Below, piece by piece: positions 46,401-60,540 of a stretch of 64,000 nt of DNA; position 1 is the first letter of the stretch, and the number at the start of each line of letters is the position of its first letter. The DNA lies in NCBI GenBank assembly GCA_033782935.1, contig JAWQEG010003797.1:1-64000 (forward strand), written 5' to 3'. The position numbers and the translations under genes are program-made. The notes under the pieces are model-generated. The model worked only from the letters and a program-made list of their open reading frames with translations, was not told the DNA's origin and ran no database searches. This stretch comes from Petrolisthes cinctipes. Lineage: Eukaryota; Arthropoda; Malacostraca; Decapoda; Porcellanidae.

Positions 46401-49400
46401 TTCAAATGGACTAAGTTTTGTAGTGGAAGTATCAGAGTAGTTGGTCAGAATAGGTTTAATAATGTTAGGTTAGGTTAGGGTGAAAATAGGTAGAAATGGA
46501 AAAGAATGGCATTACAAGATGTAGGGAAGAGTGACTAATTCAAAGGGACTAAGTTTTGTAGTGGAAGTATCAGAGGAGTTGGTCAGAATAGGTTTAATAA
46601 TGTGAGGTTAGGTTAGGTTGAAAATGGGTAGGGATGGAAAATAATGGCATGAGAAGATGTAGGGAAGAGTGACTAATTCAAATGGACTAAGTTTTGTAGT
46701 ACAAGTATAATAGGGTTTGGTCAGAAGAGGTTTAATAATGTTAGGTTAGGTTAGGGTGAAAATAGGTAGAGATGGAAAAGAATGGCATTACAAGATGTAG
46801 GGAAGAGTGACTAATTCAAAGGGACTAAGTTTTGTAGTGGAAGTATCAGAGGAGTTTGTCAGAATAGGTTTAATAATGTTAGGTTAGGTTAGGTTGAAAA
46901 TGGGTGGGGATGGAAAATAATGGCATGAGAAGATGTAGGGAAGAGTGACTAATTCAAATGGACTAAGTTTTGTAGTACTAGTATAATAGGGTTTGGTCAG
47001 AAGAGGTTTAATAATGTTAGGTTAGGTTAGGGTGAAAATAGGTGGAAATGGAAAAGAATGGCATTATAAGATGTAGGGAAGAGTGACTAATTCAAAGGGA
47101 CTAAGTTTTGTAGTGGAAGTATCAGAGGAGTTGGTCAGAATAGGTTTAATAATGTGAGGTTAGGTTAGGTTGAAAATGGGTAGGGATGGAAAATAATGGC
47201 ATGAGAAGATGTAGGGAAGAGTGACTAATTCAAATGGACTAAGTTTTGTAGTACAAGTATAATAGGGTTTGGTCAGAAGAGGTTTAATAATGTTAGGTTA
47301 GGTTAGGGTGAAAATAGGTAGAAATGGAAAAGAATGGCATTATAAGATGTAGGGAAGAGTGACTAATTCAAAGGGACTAAGTTTTGTAGTGGAAGTATCA
47401 GAGGAGTTGGTCAGAATAGGTTTAATAATGTGAGGTTAGGTTAGGTTGAAAATGGGTAGGGATGGAAAATAATGGCATGAGAAGATGTAGGGAAGAGTGA
47501 CTAATTCAAATGGACTAAGTTTTGTAGTACAAGTATAATAGGGTTTGGTCAGAAGAGGTTTAATAATGTTAGGTTAGGTTAGGGTGAAAATAGGTAGAAA
47601 TGGAAAAGAATGGCATTATAAGATGTAGGGAAGAGTGACTAATTCAAAGGGACTAAATTTTGTAGTGGAAGTATCATATGAGTTGGTCAGAATAGGTTTA
47701 ATAATGTGAGGTTAGGTTAGGTTGAAAATGGGTAGGGATGGAAAATAATGGCATGAGAAGATGTAGGGAAGAGTGACTAATTCAAATGGACTAAGTTTTG
47801 TAGTGGAAGTATCAGAGTAGTTGGTCAGAATAGGTTTAATAATGTTAGGTTAGGTTAGGGTGAAAATAGGTAGAAATGGAAAAGAATGGCATTACAAGAT
47901 GTAGGGAAGAGTGACTAATTCAAAGGGACTAAGTTTTGTAGTGGAAGTATCAGAGGAGTTGGTCAGAATAGGTTTAATAATGTGAGGTTAGGTTAGGTTG
48001 AAAATGGGTAGGGATGGAAAATAATGGCATGAGAAGATGTAGGGAAGAGTGACTAATTCAAATGGACTAAGTTTTGTAGTACAAGTATAATAGGGTTTGG
48101 TCAGAAGAGGTTTAATAATGTTAGGTTAGGTTAGCGTGAAAATAGGTAGAGATGGAAAAGAATGGCATTACAAGATGTAGGGAAGAGTGACTAATTCAAA
48201 GGGACTAAGTTTTGTAGTGGAAGTATCAGAGGAGTTTGTCAGAATAGGTTTAATAATGTTAGGTTAGGTTAGGTTGAAAATGGGTAGGGATGGAAAATAA
48301 TGGCATGAGAAGATGTAGGGAAGAGTGACTAATTCAAATGGACTAAGTTTTGTAGTACAAGTATAATAGGGTTTGGTCAGAAGAGGTTTAATAATGTTAG
48401 GTTAGGTTAGGGTGAAAATAGGTAGAAATGGAAAAGAATGGCATTATAAGATGTAGGGAAGAGTGACTAATTCAAAGGGACTAAGTTTTGTAGTGGAAGT
48501 ATCAGAGGAGTTGGTCAGAATAGGTTTAATAATGTGAGGTTAGGTTAGGTTGAAAATGGGTAGGGTTGGAAAATAATGCCATGAGAAGATGTAGGGAAGA
48601 GTGACTAATTCAAATGGACTAAGTTTTGTAGTACAAGTATAATAGGGTTTGGTCAGAAGAGGTTTAATAATGTTAGGTTAGGTTAGGGTGAAAATAGGTA
48701 GAAATGGAAAAGAATGGCATTACAAGATGTAGGGAAGAGTGACTAATTCAAAGGGACTAAGTTTTGTAGTGGAAGTATCAGAGGAGTTGGTCAGAATAGG
48801 TTTAATAATCTGAGGTTAGGTTAGGTTGAAAATGGGTAGGGATGGAAAATAATGGCATGAGAAGATGTAGGGAAGAGTGACTAATTCAAATGGACTAAGT
48901 TTTGTAGTACAAGTATAATAGGGTTTGGTCAGAAGAGGTTTAATAATGTTAGGTTAGGTTAGGGTGAAAATAGGTAGAGATGGAAAAGAATGGCATTACA
49001 AGATGTAGGGAAGAGTGACTAATTCAAAGGGACTAAGTTTTGTAGTGGAAGTATCAGAGGAGTTTGTCAGAATAGGTTTAATAATGTTAGGTTAGGTTAG
49101 GTTGAAAATGGGTGGGGATGGAAAATAATGGCATGAGAAGATGTAGGGAAGAGTGACTAATTCAAATGGACTAAGTTTTGTAGTACAAGTATAATAGGGT
49201 TTGGTCAGAAGAGGTTTAATAATGTTAGGTTAGGTTAGGGTGAAAATAGGTGGAAATGGAAAAGAATGGCATTATAAGATGTAGGGAAGAGTGACTAATT
49301 CAAAGGGACTAAGTTTTGTAGTGGAAGTATCAGAGGAGTTGGTCAGAATAGGTTTAATAATGTGAGGTTAGGTTATGTTGAAAATGGGTAGGGATGGAAA

Positions 49401-52400
49401 ATAATGGCATGAGAAGATGTAGGGAAGAGTGACTAATTCAAATGGACTAAGTTTAGTAGTACAAGTATAATAGGGTTTGGTCAGAAGAGGTTTAATAATG
49501 TTAGGTTAGGTTAGGGTGAAAATAGGTAGAAATGGAAAAGAATGGCATTATAAGATGTAGGGAAGAGTGACTAATTCAAAGGGAGTAAGTTTTGTAGTGG
49601 AAGTATCAGAGGAGTTGGTCAGAATAGGTTTAATAATGTGAGGTTAGGTTAGGTTGAAAATGGGTAGGGATGGAAAATAATGGCATGAGAAGATGTAGGG
49701 AAGAGTGACTAATTCAAATGGACTAAGTTTAGTAGTACAAGTATAATAGGGTTTGGTCAGAAGAGGTTTAATAATGTTAGGTTAGGTTAGGGTGAAAATA
49801 GGTAGAAATGGAAAAGAATGGCATTATAAGATGTAGGGAAGAGTGACTAATTCAAATGGACTAAGTTTTGTAGTGGAAGTATCAGAGGAGTTGGTCAGAA
49901 TAGGTTTAATAATGTTAGGTTAGGGTGAAAATAGGTAGAAATGGAAAAGAATGGCATTATAAGATGTAGGGAAGAGTGACTAATTCAAAGCGACTAAGTT
50001 TTGTAGTGGAAGTATCAGAGGAGTTGGTCAGAATAGGTTTAATAATGTGAGGTTAGGTCAGGTTGAAAATGGGTAGGGATGGAAAATAATGGCATGAGAA
50101 GATGTAGGGAAGAGTGACTAATTCAAATGGACTAAGTTTTGTAGTACAAGTATAATAGGGTTTGGTCAGAAGAGGTTTAATAATGTTAGGTTAGGTTAGG
50201 GTGAAAATAGGTGGAAATGGAAAAGAATGGCATTATAAGATGTAGGGAAGAGTGACTAATTCAAAGGGACTAAGTTTTGTAGTGGAAGTATCAGAGGAGT
50301 TGGTCAGAATAGGTTTAATAATGTGAGGTTAGGTTAGGTTGAAAATGGGTAGGGATGGAAAATAATGGCATGAGAAGATGTAGGGAAGAGTGACTAATTC
50401 AAATGGACTAAGTTTTGTAGTACAAGTATAATAGGGTTTGGTCAGAAGAGGTTTAATAATGTTAGGTTAGGTTAGGGTGAAAATAGGTAGAAATGGAAAA
50501 GAATGGCATTATAAGATGTAGGGAAGAGTGACTAATTCAAAGGGACTAAGTTTTGTAGTGGAAGTATCAGAGGAGTTGGTCAGAATAGGTTTAATAATGT
50601 GAGGTTAGGTTAGGTTGAAAATGGGTAGGGATGGAAAATAATGGCATGAGAAGATGTAGGGAAGAGTGACTAATTCAAATGGACTAAGTTTTGTAGTGGA
50701 AGTATCAGAGTAGTTGGTCAGAATAGGTTTAATAATGTTAGGTTAGGTTAGGGTGAAAATAGGTAGAAATGGAAAAGAATGGCATTACAAGATGTAGGGA
50801 AGAGTGACTAATTCAAAGGGACTAAATTTTGTAGTGGAAGTATCAGAGGAGTTGGTCAGAATAGGTTTAATAATGTGAGGTTAGGTTAGGTTGAAAATGG
50901 GTAGGGATGGAAAATAATGGCATGAGAAGATGTAGGGAAGAGTGACTAATTCAAATGGACTAAGTTTTGTAGTACATGTATAATAGGGTTTGGTCAGAAG
51001 AGGTTTAATAATGTTAGGTTAGGTTAGGGTGAAAATAGGTAGAAATGGAAAAGAATGGCATTATAAGATGTAGGGAAGAGTGACTAATTCAAAGCGACTA
51101 AGTTTTGTAGTGGAAGTATCAGAGGAGTTGGTCAGAATAGGTTTAATAATGTGAGGTTAGGTCAGGTTGAAAATGGGTAGGGATGGAAAATAATGGCATG
51201 AGAAGATGTAGGGAAGAGTGACTAATTCAAATGGACTAAGTTTTGTAGTACAAGTATAATAGGGTTTGGTCAGAAGAGGTTTAATAATGTTAGGTTAGGT
51301 TAGGGTGAAAATAGGTGGAAATGGAAAAGAATGGCATTATAAGATGTAGGGAAGAGTGACTAATTCAAAGGGACTAAGTTTTGTAGTGGAAGTATCAGAG
51401 GAGTTGGTCAGAATAGGTTTAATAATGTGAGGTTAGGTTAGGTTGAAAATGGGTAGGGATGGAAAATAATGGCATGAGAAGATGTAGGGAAGAGTGACTA
51501 ATTCAAATGGACTAAGTTTTGTAGTACAAGTATAATAGGGTTTGGTCAGAAGAGGTTTAATAATGTTAGGTTAGGTTAGGGTGAAAATAGGTAGAAATGG
51601 AAAAGAATGGCATTATAAGATGTAGGGAAGAGTGACTAATTCAAAGGGAGTAAGTTTTGTAGTGGAAGTATCAGAGGAGTTGGTCAGAATAGGTTTAATA
51701 ATGTGAGGTTAGGTTAGGTTGAAAATGGGTAGGGATGGAAAATAATGGCATGAGAAGATGTAGGGAAGAGTGACAAATTCAAATGGACTAAGTTTTGTAG
51801 TACAAGTATAATAGGGTTTGGTCAGAATAGGTTTAATAATGTTAGGTTAGGTTAGGGTGAAAATAGGTAGAAATGGAAAAGAATGGCATTACAAGATGTA
51901 GGGAAGAGTGACTAATTCAAAGGGACTAAGTTTTGTAGTGGAAGTATCAGAGGAGTTGGTCAGAATAGGTTTAATAATGTGAGGTTAGGTTAGGTTGAAA
52001 ATGGGTAGGGATGGAAAATAATGGCATGAGAAGATGTAGGGAAGAGTGACTAATTCAAATGGACTAAGTTTTGTAGTACAAGTATAATAGGGTTTGGTCA
52101 GAAGAGGTTTAATAATGTTAGGTTAGGTTAGGGTGAAAATAGGTAGAGATGGAAAAGAATGGCTTTACAAGATGTAGGGAAGAGTGACTAATTCAAAGGG
52201 ACTAAGTTTTGTAGTGGAAGTATCAGAGGAGTTTGTCAGAATAGGTTTAATAATGTTAGGTTAGGTTAGGTTGAAAATGGGTAGGGATGGAAAATAATGG
52301 CATGAGAAGATGTAGGGAAGAGTGACTAATTCAAATGGACTAAGTTTTGTAGTACAAGTATAATAGGGTTTGGTCAGAAGAGGTTTAATAATGTTAGGTT

Positions 52401-55400
52401 AGGTTAGGGTGAAAATAGGTAGAAATGGAAAAGAATGGCATTATAAGATGTAGGGAAGAGTGACTAATTCAAAGGGACTAAGTTTTGTAGTGGAAGTATC
52501 AGAGGAGTTGGTCAGAATAGGTTTAATAATGTGAGGTTAGGTTAGGTTGAAAATGGGTAGGGTTGGAAAATAATGCCATGAGAAGATGTAGGGAAGAGTG
52601 ACTAATTCAAATGGACTAAGTTTTGTAGTACAAGTATAATAGGGTTTGGTCAGAAGAGGTTTAATAATGTTAGGTTAGGTTAGGGTGAAAATAGGTAGAA
52701 ATGGAAAAGAATGGCATTACAAGATGTAGGGAAGAGTGACTAATTCAAAGGGACTAAGTTTTGTAGTGGAAGTATCAGAGGAGTTGGTCAGAATAGGTTT
52801 AATAATCTGAGGTTAGGTTAGGTTGAAAATGGGTAGGGATGGAAAATAATGGCATGAGAAGATGTAGGGAAGAGTGACTAATTCAAATGGACTAAGTTTT
52901 GTAGTACAAGTATAATAGGGTTTGGTCAGAAGAGGTTTAATAATGTTAGGTTAGGTTAGGGTGAAAATAGGTAGAGATGGAAAAGAATGGCATTACAAGA
53001 TGTAGGGAAGAGTGACTAATTCAAAGGGACTAAGTTTTGTAGTGGAAGTATCAGAGGAGTTTGTCAGAATAGGTTTAATAATGTTAGGTTAGGTTAGGTT
53101 GAAAATGGGTGGGGATGGAAAATAATGGCATGAGAAGATGTAGGGAAGAGTGACTAATTCAAATGGACTAAGTTTTGTAGTACAAGTATAATAGGGTTTG
53201 GTCAGAAGAGGTTTAATAATGTTAGGTTAGGTTAGGGTGAAAATAGGTGGAAATGGAAAAGAATGGCATTATAAGATGTAGGGAAGAGTGACTAATTCAA
53301 AGGGACTAAGTTTTGTAGTGGAAGTATCAGAGGAGTTGGTCAGAATAGGTTTAATAATGTGAGGTTAGGTTATGTTGAAAATGGGTAGGGATGGAAAATA
53401 ATGGCATGAGAAGATGTAGGGAAGAGTGACTAATTCAAATGGACTAAGTTTAGTAGTACAAGTATAATAGGGTTTGGTCAGAAGAGGTTTAATAATGTTA
53501 GGTTAGGTTAGGGTGAAAATAGGTAGAAATGGAAAAGAATGGCATTATAAGATGTAGGGAAGAGTGACTAATTCATAGGGAGTAAGTTTTGTAGTGGAAG
53601 TATCAGAGGAGTTGGTCAGAATAGGTTTAATAATGTGAGGTTAGGTTAGGTTGAAAATGGGTAGGGATGGAAAATAATGGCATGAGAAGATGTAGGGAAG
53701 AGTGACAAATTCAAATGGACTAAGTTTTGTAGTACAAGTATAATAGGGTTTGGTCAGAAGAGGTTTAATAATGTTAGGTTAGGTTAGGGTGAAAATAGGT
53801 AGAAATGGAAAAGAATGGCATTATAAGATGTAGGGAAGAGTGACTAATTCAAAGGGACTAAGTTTTGTAGTGGAAGTATCAGAGGAGTTGGTCAGAATAG
53901 GTTTAATAATGTGAGGTTAGGTTAGGTTGAAAATGGGTAGAGATAGAAAATAATGGCATGAGAAGATGTAGGGAAGAGTGACTAATTCAAATGGACTAAG
54001 TTTTGTAGTACAAGTATAATAGGGTTTGGTCAGAAGAGGTTTAATAATGTTAGGTTAGGTTAGGTTGAACATAGGTAGAAATGGAAAAGAATGGCATTAT
54101 AAGATGTAGGGAAGAGTGACTAATTCAAAGGGACTAAGTTTTGTAGTGGAAGTATCAGAGGAGTTGGTCAGAATAGGTTTAATAATGTGAGGTTAGGTTA
54201 GGTTGAAAATGGGTAGGGATGGAAAATAATGGCATGAGAAGATGTAGGGAAGAGTGACTAATTCAAATGGACTAAGTTTTGTAGTACAAGTATAATAGGG
54301 TTTGGTCAGAAGAGGTTTAATAATGTTAGGTTAGGTTAGGGTTAAAATAGGTAGAAATGGAAAAGAATGGCATTACAAGATGTAGGGAAGAGTGACTAAT
54401 TCAAAGGGACTAAGTTTTGTAGTGGAAGTATCAGAGGAGTTGGTCAGAATAGGTTTAATAATGTGAGGTTAGGTTAGGTTGAAAATGGGTAGGGATGGAA
54501 AATAATGGCATGAGAAGATGTAGGGAAGAGTGACTAATTCAAATGGACTAAGTTTTGTAGTACAAGTATAATAGGGTTTGGTCAGAAGAGGTTTAATAAT
54601 GTTAGGTTAGGTTAGGGTGAAAATAGGTAGAGATGGAAAAGAATGGCATTACAAGATGTAGGGAAGAGTGACTAATTCAAAGGGACTAAGTTTTGTAGTG
54701 GAAGTATCAGAGGAGTTTGTCAGAATAGGTTTAATAATGTTAGGTTAGGTTAGGTTGAAAATGGGTAGGGATGGAAAATAATGGCATGAGAAGATGTAGG
54801 GAAGAGTGACTAATTCAAATGGACTAAGTTTTGTAGTACAAGTATAATAGGGTTTGGTCAGAAGAGGTTTAATAATGTTAGCTTAGGTTAGGGTGAAAAT
54901 AGGTAGAAATGGAAAAGAATGGCATTATAAGATGTAGGGAAGAGTGACTAATTCAAAGGGACTAAGTTTTGTAGTGGAAGTATCAGAGGAGTTGGTCAGA
55001 ATAGGTTTAATAATGTGAGGTTAGGTTAGGTTGAAAATGGGTAGGGTTGGAAAATAATGGCATGAGAAGATGTAGGGAAGAGTGACTAATTCAAATGGAC
55101 TAAGTTTTGTAGTACAAGTATAATAGGGTTTGGTCAGAAGAGGTTTAATAATGTTAGGTTAGGTTAGGGTGAAAATAGGTAGAAATGGAAAAGAATGGCA
55201 TTACAAGATGTAGGGAAGAGTGACTAATTCAAAGGGACTAAGTTTTGTAGTGGAAGTATCAGAGGAGTTGGTCAGAATAGGTTTAATAATGTGAGGTTAG
55301 GTTAGGTTGAAAATGGGTAGGGATGGAAAATAATGGCATGAGAAGATGTAGGGAAGAGTGACTAATTCAAATGGACTAAGTTTTGTAGTACAAGTATAAT

Positions 55401-56600
55401 AGGGTTTGGTCAGAAGAGGTTTAATAATGTTAGGTTAGGTTAGGGTGAAAATAGGTGGAAATGGAAAAGAATGGCATTATAAGATGTAGGGAAGAGTGAC
55501 TAATTCAAAGGGACTAAGTTTTGTAGTGGAAGTATCAGAGGAGTTGGTCAGAATAGGTTTAATAATGTGAGGTTAGGTTAGGTTGAAAATGGGTAGGGAT
55601 GGAAAATAATGGCATGAGAAGATGTAGGGAAGAGTGACTAATTCAAATGGACTAAGTTTTGTAGTACAAGTATAATAGGGTTTGGTCATAATAGGTTTAA
55701 TAATGTTAGGTTAGGTTAGGGTGAAAATAGGTAGAAATGGAAAAGAATGGCATTACAAGATGTAGGGAAGAGTGACTAATTCAAAGGGACTAAGTTTTGT
55801 AGTGGAAGTATCAGAGGAGTTGGTCAGAATAGGTTTAATAATGTGAGGTTAGGTTAGGTTGAAAATGGGTAGGGATGGAAAATAATGGCATGAGAAGATG
55901 TAGGGAAGAGTGACTAATTCAAATGGACTAAGTTTTGTAGTACAATTATAATAGGGTTTGGTCAGAAGAGGTTTAATAATGTTAGGTTAGGTTAGGGTGA
56001 AAATAGGTAGAAATGGAAAAGAATGGCATTATAAGATGTAGGGAAGAGTGACTAATTCAAAGGGACTAAGTTTTGTAGTGGAAGTATCAGAGGAGTTGGT
56101 CAGAATAGGTTTAATAATGTGAGGTTAGGTTAGGTTGAAAATGGGTAGGGATGGAAAATAATGGCATGAGAAGATGTAGGGAAGAGTGACTAATTCAAAT
56201 GGACTAAGTTTTGTAGTACAAGTATAATAGGGTTTGGTCAGAAGAGGTTTAATAATGTTAGGTTAGGTTAGGGTGAAAATAGGTGGAAATGGAAAAGAAT
56301 GGCATTATAAGATGTAGGGAAGAGTGACTAATTCAAAGGGACTAAGTTTTGTAGTGGAAGTATCAGAGGAGTTGGTCAGAATAGGTTTAATAATGTGAGG
56401 TTAGGTTATGTTGAAAATGGGTAGGGATGGAAAATAATGGCATGAGAAGATGTAGGGAAGAGTGACTAATTCAAATGGACTAAGTTTAGAAGTACAAGTA
56501 TAATAGGGTTTGGTCAGAAGATGTTTAATAATGTTAGGTTAGGTTAGGGTGAAAATAGGTAGAAATGGAAAAGAATGGCATTATAAGATGTAGGGATGAG
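40420..56600 (+). repeat. About 4-kb higher-order unit, four to five copies (22- to 30-mers)
   Basis: Three independent markers give the same offsets. AATCTGAGG (its C) is at 40949, 44670, 48810 and 52807; TATGTTG is at 41513, 45234, 49374, 53371 and 56407; AATAATGCCATG is at 40711, 44432, 48572 and 52569. Spacings are 3,721 (27 x 138 minus 5), 4,140 (30 x 138) and 3,997 (29 x 138 minus 5); the last TATGTTG interval is 3,036 (22 x 138). The unit therefore gained and lost whole monomers between copies. Confidence 0.9.
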
Positions 56601-58189
56601 TGACTAATTCAAAGGGACTAAGTTTTGTAGTGGAAGTATCAGAGGAGTTGGTCAGAATAGGTTTAATAATGTGAGGTTAGGTTAGGTTGAAAATGGGTAG
56701 GGATGGAAAATAATGGCATGAGAAGATGTAGGGAAGAGTGACAAATTCAATGGACTAAGTTTTGTAGTACAAGTATAATAGGGTTTGGTCAGAAGAGGTT
56801 TAATAATGTTAGGTTAGGTTAGGGTGAAAATAGGTAGAAATGGAAAAGAATGGCATTATAAGATGTAGGGAAGAGTGACTAATTCAAAGGGACTAAGTTT
56901 TGTAGTGGAAGTATCAGAGGAGTTGGTCAGAATAGGTTTAATAATGTGAGGTTAGGTTAGGTTGAAAATGGGTAGAGATAGAAAATAATGGCATGAGAAG
57001 ATGTAGGGAAGAGTGACTAATTCAAATGGACTAAGTTTTGTAGTACAAGTATAATAGGGTTTGGTCAGAAGAGGTTTAATAATGTTAGGTTAGGTTAGGT
57101 TGAACATAGGTAGAAATGGAAAAGAATGGCATTATAAGATGTAGGGAAGAGTGACTAATTCAAAGGGACTAAGTTTTGTAGTGGAAGTATCAGAGGAGTT
57201 GGTCAGAATAGGTTTAATAATGTGAGGTTAGGTTAGGTTGAAAATGGGTAGGGATGGAAAATAATGGCATGAGAAGATGTAGGGAAGAGTGACAAATTCA
57301 AATGGACTAAGTTTTGTAGTACAAGTATAATAGGGTTTGGTCAGAAGAGGTTTAATAATGTTAGGTTAGGTTAGGTTGAAAATAGGTAGAAATTGAAAAG
57401 AATGGCATTATAAGATGTAGGGAAGAGTGACTAATTCAAAGGGACTAAGTTTTGTAGTGGAAGTATCAGAGGAGTTGGTCAGAATAGGTTTAATAATGTG
57501 AGGTTAGGTTAGGTTGAAAATGGGTAGGGATGGAAAATAATGGCATGAGAAGATGTAGGGAAGAGTGACTAATTCAAATGGACTAAGTTTTGTAGTACAA
57601 GTATAATAGGGTTTGGTCAGAAGAGGTTTAATAATGTTAGGTTAGGTTAGGTTGAAAATAGGTAGAAATGGAAAAGAATGGCATTATAAGATGTAGGGAA
57701 GAGTGACTAATTCAAAGGGACTAAGTTTTGTAGTGGAAGTATCAGAGGAGTTGGTCAGAATAGGTTTAATAATGTGAGGTTAGGTTAGGTTGAAAATGGG
57801 TAGGGATGGAAAATAATGGCATGAGAAGATGTAGGGAAGAGTGACTAATTCAAATGGACTAAGTTTTGTAGTACAAGTATAATAGGGTTTGGTCAGAAGA
57901 GGTTTAATAATGTTAGGTTAGGTTAGGGTGAAAATAGGTAGAAATGGAAAAGAATGGCATTATAAGATGTAGGGAAGAGTGACTAATTCAAAGGGACTAA
58001 GTTTTGTAGTGGAAGTATCAGAGGAGTTGGTCAGAATAGGTTTAATAATGTGAGGTTAGGTTAGGTTGAAAATGGGTAGGGATGGAAAATAATGGCATGA
58101 GAAGATGTAGGGAAGAGTGACTAATTCAAATGGACTAAGTTTTGTAGTGGAAGTATCAGAGTAGTTGGTCAGAATAGGTTTAATAATGT

Positions 58190-60540
58190 TAGGTTAGGTT
58201 AGGGTTAAAATAGGTAGAAATGGAAAAGAATGGCATTACAAGATGTAGGGAAGAGTGACTAATTCAAAGGGACTAAGTTTTGTAGTGGAAGTATCAGAGG
58301 AGTTGGTCAGAATAGGTTTAATAATGTGAGGTTAGGTTAGGTTGAAAATGGGTAGGGATGGAAAATAATGGCATGAGAAGATGTAGGGAAGAGTGACTAA
58401 TTCAAATGGACTAAGTTTTGTAGTACAAGTATAATAGGGTTTGGTCAGAAGAGGTTAAATAATGTTAGGTTAGGTTAGGGTGAAAATAGGTAGAGATGGA
58501 AAAGAATGGCATTACAAGATGTAGGGAAGAGTGACTAATTCAAAGGGACTAAGTTTTGTAGTGGAAGTATCAGAGGAGTTTGTCAGAATAGGTTTAATAA
58601 TGTTAGGTTAGGTTAGGTTGAAAATGGGTAGGGATGGAAAATAATGGCATGAGAAGATGTAGGGAAGAGTGACTAATTCAAATGGACTAAGTTTTGTAGT
58701 ACAAGTATAATAGGGTTTGGTCAGAAGAGGTTTAATAATGTTAGCTTAGGTTAGGGTGAAAATAGGTAGAAATGGAAAAGAATGGCATTATAAGATGTAG
58801 GGAAGAGTGACTAATTCAAAGGGACTAAGTTTTGTAGTGGAAGTATCAGAGGAGTTGGTCAGAATAGGTTTAATAATGTGAGGTTAGGTTAGGTTGAAAA
58901 TGGGTAGGGTTGGAAAATAATGGCATGAGAAGATGTAGGGAAGAGTGACTAATTCAAATGGACTAAGTTTTGTAGTACAAGTATAATAGGGTTTGGTCAG
59001 AAGAGGTTTAATAATGTTAGGTTAGGTTAGGGTGAAAATAGGTAGAAATGGAAAAGAATGGCATTACAAGATGTAGGGAAGAGTGACTAATTCAAAGGGA
59101 CTAAGTTTTGTAGTGGAAGTATCAGAGGAGTTGGTCAGAATAGGTTTAATAATCTGAGGTTAGGTTAGGTTGAAAATGGGTGGGGATTGAAAATAATGGC
59201 ATGAGAAGATGTAGGGAAGAGTGACTAATTTAAATGGACTAAGTTTTGTAGTACAAGTATAATAGGGTTTGGTCAGAAGAGGTTTAATAATGTTAGGTTA
59301 GGTTAGGGTGAAAATAGGTGGAAATGGAAAAGAATGGCATTATAAGATGTAGGGAAGAGTGACTAATTCAAAGGGACTAAGTTTTGTAGTGGAAGTATCA
59401 GAGGAGTTGGTCAGAATAGGTTTAATAATGTGAGGTTAGGTTAGGTTGAAAATGGGTAGGGATGGAAAATAATGGCATGAGAAGATGTAGGGAAGAGTGA
59501 CTAATTCAAATGGACTAAGTTTTGTAGTACAAGTATAATAGGGTTTGGTCATAATAGGTTTAATAATGTTAGGTTAGGTTAGGGTTAAAATAGGTAGAAA
59601 TGGAAAAGAATGGCATTACAAGATGTAGGGAAGAGTGACTAATTCAAAGGGACTAAGTTTTGTAGTGGAAGTATCAGAGGAGTTGGTCAGAATAGGTTTA
59701 ATAATGTGAGGTTAGGTTAGGTTGAAAATGGGTAGGGATGGAAAATAATGGCATGAGAAGATGTAGGGAAGAGTGACTAATTCAAATGGACTAAGTTTTG
59801 TAGTACAAGTATAATAGGGTTTGGTCAGAAGAGGTTAAATAATGTTAGGTTAGGTTAGGGTGAAAATAGGTAGAGATGGAAAAGAATGGCATTACAAGAT
59901 GTAGGGAAGAGTGACTAATTCAAAGGGACTAAGTTTTGTAGTGGAAGTATCAGAGGAGTTTGTCAGAATAGGTTTAATAATGTTAGGTTAGGTTAGGTTG
60001 AAAATGGGTAGGGATGGAAAATAATGGCATGAGAAGATGTAGGGAAGAGTGACTAATTCAAATGGACTAAGTTTTGTAGTACAAGTATAATAGGGTTTGG
60101 TCAGAAGAGGTTTAATAATGTTAGCTTAGGTTAGGGTGAAAATAGGTAGAAATGGAAAAGAATGGCATTATAAGATGTAGGGAAGAGTGACTAATTCAAA
60201 GGGACTAAGTTTTGTAGTGGAAGTATCAGAGGAGTTGGTCAGAATAGGTTTAATAATGTGAGGTTAGGTTAGGTTGAAAATGGGTAGGGTTGGAAAATAA
60301 TGGCATGAGAAGATGTAATGAAGAGTGACTAATTCAAATGGACTAAGTTTTGTAGTACAAGTATAATAGGGTTTGGTCAGAAGAGGTTTAATAATGTTAG
60401 GTTAGGTTAGGGTGAAAATAGGTAGAAATGGAAAAGAATGGCATTACAAGATGTAGGGAAGAGTGACTAATTCAAAGGGACTAAGTTTTGTAGTGGAAGT
60501 ATCAGAGGAGTTGGTCAGAATAGGTTTAATAATCTGAGGT
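58190..60540 (+). repeat. Second 1,380-bp 10-mer duplication
   Basis: AGAGGTTAAATAATG lies at about 58452 and 59832, TTAGCTTAGG at 58741 and 60121, and AATCTGAGG (its C) at 59154 and 60534; all are 1,380 bp apart. A further overlapping offset of 1,656 bp (12 x 138) links GGTCATAATAGG at 59547 and 61203, and TGGGGATTGAAA at 59181 and 60837. Confidence 0.87.
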
